This document shows positions 16,991-23,772 of a stretch of DNA of 64,000 nt, one piece after another (the first letter of the stretch is position 1; the number at the start of each line of letters is the position of its first letter). The notes beneath the pieces were generated by a model, which worked only from the letters and a program-made list of their open reading frames with translations, ran no database searches and had not been told where the DNA came from. The translations under genes and the position numbers were made by a program. Location of the stretch: assembly GCF_003596405.1 (NCBI RefSeq), contig NZ_QYUR01000008.1, forward strand, positions 620,001 to 684,000, given 5' to 3'. The stretch is from Pseudomonas cavernicola (lineage in GTDB: Bacteria > Pseudomonadota > Gammaproteobacteria > Pseudomonadales > Pseudomonadaceae).

Positions 16991-18218
16991 TCTTCGTTAC
17001 TCCACCGAGTTGACGCAGCGCGTCGATGTGCAAATCAAAGGAGTCGGCCCATACGGTCACCAGACGGTCCTCAAAGTACGCCCGGGCGTAGCGTTGGGGC
17101 ATTTGCGAAGTGCGTGACCAACCAAAGAAAACCCTCAGCTTTTGAATGGCCATGTCCATTTCTTCACCCGCATCCACAAACTGTTTCAATCGAACGGTGG
17201 CGCAGGTATGGCGCATATCATGGGGTTTGATCTGCTGAGCTTTTCGGCGATCAAACAATTCCTGTCTAGCTGCAGGGGACAAGTGGCTCGACAGGACTTG
17301 GAACATGGCGTTGACTGATCGATTTGAAAGTGGCGAGCCTTCTTGTGACGAAAAAAGATAGCTGTGTGCGGCGCCAATGCGGTAGTTGTTCACGAAGGTT
17401 TGGATAGCTGAAGCAATAACAGGTGCTACGGGAAGCTGCCGTACCGCGTAAGCGTTCTTTAGGTTCGGCGACTCAGACCGCGGGTCGGATGGCTCATAGG
17501 GATTCTCGATGACATCCAACCAGTACCTGACACTCTGGGGGCTTTTCGGCATGACTTGATCTTTCAGTGCATCGAGGGCCAGCACCAGAGTTTCACCGCG
17601 ACGCAGGCCTTGATGCAGCATCAAAAGCACGATGACAAAATTACGCCAACGCAGTGCTTCGGTGCGGAACGGGTTTCGTGCTGATAGCGGGTCGATCAGT
17701 TGATATAAGTCTTCGATCACGCCACTGGGTAATGCCCGGGCAATTTCGGCCGGGCGTTTTTTGCGGGGGTTCAGTGAATGATAGAGCTGCTCTAGGCGCT
17801 GGAGTCGGTTATTCAGGAGCCACATGCTGCTTCTGTCGGGATTGTTTTTGACCAGGCGCTGCAGGCAGTCCTCGACAAAGCCAAGCACTGCACGCCACGC
17901 GGTACTGTGATCCGTGCGGTCTTGCGCACCACGATTGCACAAGCTGACGAAGTAGCCCTCCAGACAAGTTTCGAGCAAGTCGAAATCGAGTTGGGTGATC
18001 AGCCGGTCCAAGCAGTCCTGACGACATTGACTCGCAACCGATTGATAGAACTGTTCCAGGGTCGCCAGTCGCGCCGACAACGTTGAGTCGGCCAATTCAG
18101 CACCGGCAAGGGCGGTCCAAACGGTCGACCAGTACCGAGGCCGACCCAGACTGTCGAGCAACAGCCAGCCGACTAACGCCGGAGGCAGAATAGGATCACG
18201 CAAACGCAGACGTGGCAT
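16983..18218 (-). CDS. ginA: GinA-like tyrosine recombinase
   Basis: A 411-aa recombinase, first gene of the operon. The N-terminal ~190 residues form a SAM-like DNA-binding region. The catalytic domain carries box I in HQGLRRGETLVLALDAL, box II in KPHDMRHTCATVRL and Tyr in QMPQRYARAYFEDR. All key residues are present. The operon's regulatory region lies between this start and the dif site, including a 10-bp inverted repeat about 40 bp upstream. Three tandem recombinases plus a small helical protein is the ginABCD plan reported for GInt islands of Pseudomonas. Confidence 0.85.
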   Translation of the reverse strand: MPRLRLRDPILPPALVGWLLLDSLGRPRYWSTVWTALAGAELADSTLSARLATLEQFYQSVASQCRQDCLDRLITQLDFDLLETCLEGYFVSLCNRGAQDRTDHSTAWRAVLGFVEDCLQRLVKNNPDRSSMWLLNNRLQRLEQLYHSLNPRKKRPAEIARALPSGVIEDLYQLIDPLSARNPFRTEALRWRNFVIVLLMLHQGLRRGETLVLALDALKDQVMPKSPQSVRYWLDVIENPYEPSDPRSESPNLKNAYAVRQLPVAPVIASAIQTFVNNYRIGAAHSYLFSSQEGSPLSNRSVNAMFQVLSSHLSPAARQELFDRRKAQQIKPHDMRHTCATVRLKQFVDAGEEMDMAIQKLRVFFGWSRTSQMPQRYARAYFEDRLVTVWADSFDLHIDALRQLGGVTKNA

Positions 18219-18255
18219 AGCTGCAACAGCTGAAGCTGCCTCATATCAGGGTCGG

Positions 18256-18296
18256 TGTTGCGGTTGAGCGTAGAATAATTGTTGGGAACCGCAACA
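18256..18296. promoter_or_regulatory. Inverted repeat upstream of ginA
   Basis: TGTTGCGGTT (18256-18265) and AACCGCAACA (18287-18296) are perfect 10-bp inverted repeats, 21 bp apart, about 40 bp upstream of the ginA start. They may be an operator of the operon or arm-type recombinase binding sites at the island end. Confidence 0.5.
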
Positions 18297-18313
18297 TCGC
18301 TGAACATGCCCGC

Positions 18314-18341
18314 GATTCGCATAATGTATATTATGTTAAAC
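18314..18341 (+). other. dif: dif-like XerC/XerD recombination site
   Basis: Three adjacent parts match the bacterial dif site: XerC arm GATTCGCATAA, 6-bp spacer TGTATA and XerD arm TTATGTTAAAC. The spacer and inner palindrome equal E. coli dif as I remember it, and the XerC arm equals the Pseudomonas version. Only the outermost base of the XerD arm (C for T) differs. At dif, XerCD with FtsK resolves chromosome dimers, so the site marks the replication terminus. Here it lies 96 bp upstream of a three-recombinase operon, which suggests that dif or its edge was the attachment site of that island. Confidence 0.85.
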
Positions 18342-18357
18342 GACAGGTTATAGTGCG

Positions 18358-18404
18358 CCGAACTAAAACTCGAAAAAAGCGCACCGAACTAAAACTCGAA
18401 AAAA
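18358..18404. repeat. Tandem 21-bp repeats next to dif
   Basis: CCGAACTAAAACTCGAAAAA occurs at 18358 and again at 18384, exactly 26 bp apart, starting 17 bp after dif. A third, shorter copy (CCGAACTAAAACT) lies at 18645. The 26-bp period, about 2.5 helical turns, is compatible with recombinase or accessory-protein binding sites. Confidence 0.6.
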
Positions 18405-18790
18405 ACAGGAAGCAAACGTCAAAAATGATGCGGACTTTACCGTTTTGGAATTTGTCTTCATCACCGTTCGCTGAACCGAATTGGCTTTCGGAGACGCTCC
18501 ACCATGGCTCACTGGTAAACGTTGTACTCGATGCGACGGAAGTCATTCCTCCATCTTGCGGCGTAACAAAGCTGGAACTATCTGGCCTATATTGACTGCT
18601 TTCCCGGGTGTGCCCGAAGCAAATGCAGGACTTTCCTGACGCTTCCGAACTAAAACTGAGACTGGTGCATGGCGCACGCTCGGCGCTGCGCACGGCCAAG
18701 TCCAAAGACGATCGACTTAGCCTGTGGGCATTCGCCTACCGAACCACGCCTGCTGATTATCCGCCTGAAGCGCGTCCCGTTCATGGATAT
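18405..18790. other. Unassigned stretch right of dif
   Basis: About 390 bp. A plus-strand frame reading MMRTLPFWNLSSSPFAEPNW and a longer minus-strand frame are present, but I recognise neither and neither has a good start signal. It holds the third copy of CCGAACTAAAACT (18645-18657). Confidence 0.4.
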
Positions 18791-18818
18791 CGCTGTGCTG
18801 GAATTTCGGGACAACGTC
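18791..18818 (+). repeat. 28-bp direct repeat, left copy
   Basis: An exact 28-bp match, containing GGAATTTCGGGACAACGTC, to the copy at 26060-26087 in the same orientation. The right copy lies about 55 bp upstream of an IS3-type orfA, so the sequence may be an IS end left as a solo copy here. Confidence 0.7.
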
Positions 18819-18919
18819 CCCCCCAGTGCTCTTGGGCACCGTGTGCTTCCTTCCCCCTCGATGCGCCCAGCATCAGCCGAACAGCACGTATAAATAGTGC
18901 TAACGATTCGCATTTTTCA

Positions 18920-18925
18920 TATAAT
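18920..18925 (+). promoter_or_regulatory. Candidate -10 box of the fatty acid hydroxylase gene
   Basis: A consensus TATAAT lies 25 bp before the GTG start. The -35 region (GTGCTA at 18897-18902) is weak. The AT-rich leader stands out from its surroundings. Confidence 0.45.
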
Positions 18926-18950
18926 CCCGCCCCTTTGACGGAGGTCGACT

Positions 18951-20051
18951 GTGGGTATTTTCTCGTTTATCTATGCCCTCCTGATCGAACCGGTCACCAA
19001 CCAGTTTTCTGGCACTTTCGATCTTAACGGCCGCTTTGGCGTGTTGTTTCTCTTCGTGTCCTGCACCGTCGCCTATGGCCTATTCCACTTCAGAAAGCAT
19101 CGCGGGCTGACCGATGCCTGCTCGTTCTGGCAGTTTATCGGTGGCAGCCGGGTCAATTTCCATCGTTCGGCGCTGCTGGATTACCGCTACTACTTCGTGC
19201 GCGCCATCCTCAAAGTCGCTCTGGTGTTGCCCTTGGTTGGTTTGCTTGCCCCCTACATCCTCAACTCCGCAGATTACATCGCCTTTTTCACTAGCCTGTG
19301 GGGCGCACGCCCGCAACTGGGTGAGAACCTCTCGCTCTCTCTGCTCTACGGGCTGGGGCTGTTTCTGGTGCGCGATTTCAGCCATTACTGGACCCATCGG
19401 GCCTTTCATTCCCGGTGGCTGTGGGAATTTCACAAGGTCCATCACTCGGCGTCCGTGCTGGTGCCGGTGACCGCGAGCCGGATTCACTTTGTCGAAAATA
19501 TTGCCGACAAACTGGCTGCCACCATCTGCCTCGGTGCCTACGCCGGTGTCTTCTGGTACGCCTGTGGCGGGGAGATCAGCCGTTACACCCTGTTCGGCGT
19601 GACCTATCTCGTGTTCATCTTCAACGCGCTGGCAGCGAACCTCCGACACAGCCATGTCTGGCTGTCGTTCGGAGCGGTAATCGAGCATGTGCTGAACAGC
19701 CCGGCCCAGCACCAGATCCACCACAGTGACGCGCCCCGGCACTTCAACAAAAACTTCGCGACCAACCTGTCGTTGTGGGACTGGATGTTCGGTACGCTCT
19801 ACGTCACCACCTCGACACCAGAACCTATCCGATTCGGCACCGGGGAGCGCGATCGCGATCGTTACCTGACGATCTATAGCCTGATCGTCACTCCTTTTGT
19901 GTGCATCGCCCGCAAGATCTACCTGGCGAGACGCCGGCAGAGGGTGGCACATAGCCCGTGCTTTGATTCATCTCGGACTCGCCAGCAGCCACTATTAAAT
20001 TCCGGCGAAGAACAATCGCAAGCGGCCCATTTAACCAGCCACCTTTTGTGA
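18951..20051 (+). CDS. Fatty acid hydroxylase / sterol desaturase superfamily protein
   Basis: A 366-aa integral membrane di-iron enzyme. Several hydrophobic segments precede the histidine boxes: FSHYWTHRAFHSRWLWEFHK with HHSA just after, LRHSHVWLSF, and HQIHHSDAPRHF. These supply the eight or more His ligands of the di-iron centre. The GTG start follows GGAGG with 8-nt spacing. Family members hydroxylate or desaturate lipid acyl chains, sterols or carotenoids; the substrate is not predictable. It lies just inside the left copy of the 28-bp repeat. The low-complexity tail after residue ~320 is longer than usual. Confidence 0.85.
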   Translation: MGIFSFIYALLIEPVTNQFSGTFDLNGRFGVLFLFVSCTVAYGLFHFRKHRGLTDACSFWQFIGGSRVNFHRSALLDYRYYFVRAILKVALVLPLVGLLAPYILNSADYIAFFTSLWGARPQLGENLSLSLLYGLGLFLVRDFSHYWTHRAFHSRWLWEFHKVHHSASVLVPVTASRIHFVENIADKLAATICLGAYAGVFWYACGGEISRYTLFGVTYLVFIFNALAANLRHSHVWLSFGAVIEHVLNSPAQHQIHHSDAPRHFNKNFATNLSLWDWMFGTLYVTTSTPEPIRFGTGERDRDRYLTIYSLIVTPFVCIARKIYLARRRQRVAHSPCFDSSRTRQQPLLNSGEEQSQAAHLTSHLL

Positions 20052-20229
20052 ATCAGCGTCGGCCAAACGTATTAATCCTCGAATGGTCTCAATCGTGAAA
20101 CGCTGTCTGCCATAGTTAAAACCGCTCGACCAAGACGGACATGCTTTGCGGGAGAGGAAAAGACTCGAGCCCCGAGAAAAGGGGGTGAATCACGGACATA
20201 GTGGTCTGGGTAAACCACACGCAAGCACT

Positions 20230-20982
20230 TCAAAACGAGTGGCTGAGCAGCAACCCACCGCCGGAGTCAGGGCTGGCATCGGAAAACCCTTTGAGTGCAT
20301 ACAACTGGACCTTCCAGGATGGGCTGAGCCTTTGGGTCAGGAACAGGGTGAATTCCTGGATCCCATCGCCATCGGCAGTCACTTTCTGTCGCCAGTCATA
20401 GGCCGCCCCCACGGAAGTCGCAGGCGCTAGTCGGGTAACGAAGCCGAGCGAGGCAAAAATCGGATCGCGGAGGTTAGTTTCCGAGGGATCGCCGAACTTC
20501 TTCCAGCCCAAAGTAGCAAAGCCGCTGATAACCCCGAAGGCCTGCGTGAGGTCGAACTGGGCGGAGAAGTCAGTCTTGCCGGTTCCGAGGCAGTTTTCTT
20601 CATCGGCTGTCGGCAGCTTTACCTTGCCGATCAGCTCCACGATCAGCCCATCACCTCGACTGCCGTCCAACAGCGCGAAGTTCGCACTCGCCACAGTGTC
20701 CCCCAGGCCTTTTTCAACGCTGCCGCAGTCCCCTGGCAATGGTTCGCCATCCGGCCCTACCGAGGGATTGGTGATGCGCAGGTACGGGATGGTCAACTTG
20801 TAGATCATGGGACCGGTTTCATACTTAGCGACCACCGGGACATACCAAGTCTCGCTGGTTGTCGGGGTCCCGTATTTCCCCCGCGAGTAATCAAGCCCTG
20901 AAGAAACCGTGAACTCATCGGCAAGGACCGGCAAGACCAGGGACACCAAAAGGCCCGGCATGATCAGGCGAGCAGCTCTCAT
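20230..20982 (-). CDS. Small outer-membrane beta-barrel protein
   Basis: A 250-aa protein. A signal peptide ends at VLPVLA, followed by alternating amphipathic strands (FTVSSGLDYSRGKYG, ETWYVPVVAKYE, MIYKLTIPYLRI) and a terminal aromatic strand ending LLLSHSF, the usual barrel-insertion signal. The pattern resembles the MetA-pathway/transporter-type barrels found next to uncharacterised envelope genes. Its role is unknown. It is on the same strand as the DUF5666/DUF6502 pair, 181 bp downstream of it, and may share a transcript. Confidence 0.7.
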   Translation of the reverse strand: MRAARLIMPGLLVSLVLPVLADEFTVSSGLDYSRGKYGTPTTSETWYVPVVAKYETGPMIYKLTIPYLRITNPSVGPDGEPLPGDCGSVEKGLGDTVASANFALLDGSRGDGLIVELIGKVKLPTADEENCLGTGKTDFSAQFDLTQAFGVISGFATLGWKKFGDPSETNLRDPIFASLGFVTRLAPATSVGAAYDWRQKVTADGDGIQEFTLFLTQRLSPSWKVQLYALKGFSDASPDSGGGLLLSHSF

Positions 20983-21163
20983 GTTTACCTCGTTGCGATC
21001 CAGACATCGAAGTTCACATCACAATCATTGCCCTGCCCTGACGGAACCTTCATGGAGCCCGGTTACCCCTATTCCTTCCAGGACGCTGGCCCTGCTTAGC
21101 TTAGCCGGCTATCTGTCATCCGTTTGGGCATATGCCTGCCTCCAGCAGAGATCGATTCGGCCT

Positions 21164-22618
21164 CTAGTTGGGCCCGGACCGGTCCACCTTCTCGACCCGC
21201 TCCACCTGTTCAACATTGTCTGGTCGTTCGACGCGTTCAGGCTTGTCCACACGCTCTACGCGTTCAACCCGTTCCGGTTTATCAACACGGTCCGACCGTT
21301 CGATTCTCTCGATTCTCTCGATCCGCTCGACCCGCACACCGTTCTCGAAAATCTCTATCCGCTCCCGGGTTTCCAGGCGGTCACCGGAATCGCGTGTCTC
21401 TATCCGCTCGCGACGTTCCAATTCGCCGGACGCAGATTCCTCTCTCCGCTCGATTCTCACCCGGGTCTCGCCATCGTCGCTCCGTTCGATTCTCTCCCGC
21501 GTCTCGCCATCGCTGCTACGCTCGCGTGACTCGGTGCCGTCCCGACCGGAGCCGCTATTCTCGTGTTGCTCGGTTTCATCCGTAGACGAGCCCTGGTGGC
21601 CGGAACCCTCCCGGATGGAGGTTGCGGGCTGCTCCCGGGAGATTTCGATGCGCGCGGCCCGGATATCCCGCCCCTTGCCGAACACGCCGGTCACCCGGAT
21701 ACGCTGGTCGACCGCAAGGTCGGCGGCCTGCCCGCCGGAATAGGACGTACTACTGTCCACATAGGCAATAAATCCGCCGAACTCAATGCGATTTCCCTGC
21801 TGTCCGCGCACCAATCCTTCCACCAGCGCGTTACGCACCCGTCCGGCGAAGGGCATGCCAGGATCGCTACGCGTCTGGATGACATTCAGTTGCCTGCCAT
21901 TCCAGGTCCCGCGCACCAAGACCTCTTCGCTGGGTGTCAGCGGCTTGCTAAGGGCCAAACCTTGCAGATTACCGGTTCGGTCGATCGCACCGATGGCGCT
22001 GACCTGCGCCAGTTTCGGTGCCCGATCGATCCGGCTGGCGACAACGATGCCCTGGGAATTGCGCAATCCACTGACCCGTACCGGCTCGCCGATGCGTAGA
22101 CCTTCAGCCACACGGGCCCCTGCGGCAACGCGAACGGGCTGCCCCATCACCCGCATTGGAGCAGCGCCTGTTGCCACATCCGAGATCGGACCTTCATAGG
22201 CATGGAGGATCGCGATGCTCCGCGCCTCGAGCCCTCGTGGTGATTTGCGGGCCTCCACCGCCACGACTTGGCCAATGGCCAGTTGGTTGCTGCTGGCAGA
22301 TACACCGTTCTCACTGAGCGAAGCCTTGTTATCGAAGTGCACTTCCACGCCGTTCACGCAGATAGAGCCGAATCCGGTGATAGTTCCCACAATGCCCGTA
22401 CCACCTATTCCACCGTTGTCGGACGCGCCGGTACCTCCTATGCCACCGTTATAGGCCGGGGCGCCAGTACCGCCGATACCGCCGGTGGCAACGGCTCCTG
22501 TTCCTCCCATGCCGCCCGGCTCAAGGCAAACCGGTGCGGCGCTCAGCGAGGGAGAAGTCAGCAGTAATGGTCCGCAAATGAAAGCGAAGGCACACAGCAA
22601 GCGCGTGGCAGTGTTCAT
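21164..22618 (-). CDS. DUF5666 domain protein with charged repeat tail
   Basis: A 484-aa secreted protein. The signal peptide ends near LSAAP. Residues ~35-75 are a Gly-rich repeat (GGIGGTGA units). Residues ~78-335 contain three to four DUF5666-type beta domains, recognised by repeats such as GFGSICVNGVEVHFDNKASL and VDQRIRVTGVFGKGRDI. From residue ~340 the tail is almost entirely charged, with ERIER- and DKPERVERV-type repeats. DUF5666 has no known function; its fold resembles OB-like beta barrels. The ATG overlaps the stop of the DUF6502 gene as ATGA, so the two are translationally coupled. Confidence 0.75.
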   Translation of the reverse strand: MNTATRLLCAFAFICGPLLLTSPSLSAAPVCLEPGGMGGTGAVATGGIGGTGAPAYNGGIGGTGASDNGGIGGTGIVGTITGFGSICVNGVEVHFDNKASLSENGVSASSNQLAIGQVVAVEARKSPRGLEARSIAILHAYEGPISDVATGAAPMRVMGQPVRVAAGARVAEGLRIGEPVRVSGLRNSQGIVVASRIDRAPKLAQVSAIGAIDRTGNLQGLALSKPLTPSEEVLVRGTWNGRQLNVIQTRSDPGMPFAGRVRNALVEGLVRGQQGNRIEFGGFIAYVDSSTSYSGGQAADLAVDQRIRVTGVFGKGRDIRAARIEISREQPATSIREGSGHQGSSTDETEQHENSGSGRDGTESRERSSDGETRERIERSDDGETRVRIERREESASGELERRERIETRDSGDRLETRERIEIFENGVRVERIERIERIERSDRVDKPERVERVERVDKPERVERPDNVEQVERVEKVDRSGPN

Positions 22619-23472
22619 GACGAACTGGCCGTTGTCGGGTTGGGTACTGCTGACGGATTGGGTTCAGTGTAGAAATAAAGGCCGATGGTGATGCGCTGCC
22701 TGGAGTCGGGGTTCGGAACGTCCCGTTCTTCCAGTTCGGCGGCCAGTTGGTTAAAACCGATCAGCACCTGCATGCCTTCCGCACTGACGGCTTCGCGCAG
22801 TTGGTCGACACCGGCTGACGACAAGCTGTCGTAGTGGACACTGCGCTCGAAGAAAGGCGCCCCGTCGTCGGTAAGGTTGTGCACGGCGGCGCAGGCATGA
22901 TCGTGGAGGTTGTGCTGGAAATAGGCTGCCTTCTCGTCAAATCCCCTTTGGGGAATGAATGCCATCGTCTCCAGGAGGACCCGGTCCTGGTCGTCCATTC
23001 GCACAATGCCCAGACGAAGCCACTCGTCCAGTACAACGCGGGCACGGATATCCTTGCTGACTTGAGCCACCAGCCCATCGAACGAACACTCGCCACCAAT
23101 GCTGGCCAGGCGGGCCAGCGGCAGCGGCCGGCTGGGCTGCTCGCAGAACGGCGAATTATTCAGCCAGACACTGACCAAGTGAGCCCCAAACGAAATATCC
23201 TCGGGCAGGCTGGCCTCCCGTCCGACCGCCTTGCCCCGCAGGCGCCTGACATCCTTGCGATGCACCCCCGTCAGCAGGCTGATCCTGCTGTCGGTCGGAG
23301 GCTTGTCGTCGAGGCGAAATTCGCGCTCGGCTACATCAACGAATATCTCCTTAAGCAGGTCGGCAAATCTGACATAGGTGACCCCCTTTTTGAGCATCAG
23401 CCTCACCAATGGGCGCATTACGTGCTTCAGCGCCGGCAGTAGAGAGGGAGGCAAGGTGGGTAATTGCATCAA
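22615..23472 (-). CDS. DUF6502 family protein
   Basis: A 285-aa protein whose N-terminus (MRPLVRLMLKKGVTYVRFAD, then LLKEIFVDVAEREF) and following winged-helix-like region (RISLLTGVHRKDVRRLRG) fit DUF6502. The helix-turn-helix character suggests DNA binding, perhaps regulation of the coupled DUF5666 gene. There is no signal peptide or membrane segment. It overlaps the DUF5666 start by 4 bp. The pairing with DUF5666 is a recurrent association as far as I recall, but neither protein has an assigned function. Confidence 0.75.
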   Translation of the reverse strand: MMQLPTLPPSLLPALKHVMRPLVRLMLKKGVTYVRFADLLKEIFVDVAEREFRLDDKPPTDSRISLLTGVHRKDVRRLRGKAVGREASLPEDISFGAHLVSVWLNNSPFCEQPSRPLPLARLASIGGECSFDGLVAQVSKDIRARVVLDEWLRLGIVRMDDQDRVLLETMAFIPQRGFDEKAAYFQHNLHDHACAAVHNLTDDGAPFFERSVHYDSLSSAGVDQLREAVSAEGMQVLIGFNQLAAELEERDVPNPDSRQRITIGLYFYTEPNPSAVPNPTTASSS

Positions 23473-23658
23473 TGCATTCCTTAAAAACTGTTGATAGCTA
23501 AAAACTCCCCTGAGCGGTCAGCCCAGCTTTTCGCCCGAGATACTCGGCAATCCCGCCTCCATCGCCTAGAGCAGTACATCCGTCTCACTTACCGGCCCCG
23601 CGCCACAAAACCCGGAGCGATCGTCGCCCGGTTCATCGCCCGCGTGCGCTCCATGAAG

Positions 23659-23696
23659 GAGTCGCAAGCCCCGCGACTCTTCAGGGCTTGCGACTC
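23659..23696. terminator. Hairpin between the Gly/Ser-rich gene and DUF6502
   Basis: A perfect 13-bp stem (GAGTCGCAAGCCC with its complement) has a 12-nt loop that contains a further GCGACTC. The left arm can therefore pair with either of two partners, as in an attenuator. No T-run is present. The rest of the ~300-bp gap between the two genes shows nothing else. Confidence 0.4.
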
Positions 23697-23772
23697 TCGG
23701 TTGATGCGTCCCTCAAGCTCCCGGGACGTTTTCTACGGGTATGCCTGCGTGTTCATTTCGGAACTCGCTGGC

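Noticed and set aside
18353-18705. Overlapping frames of 80 and 124 codons right of dif
   Set aside because: Neither has a binding site or a recognised motif, and both run across the repeats. They were left as an unassigned stretch.
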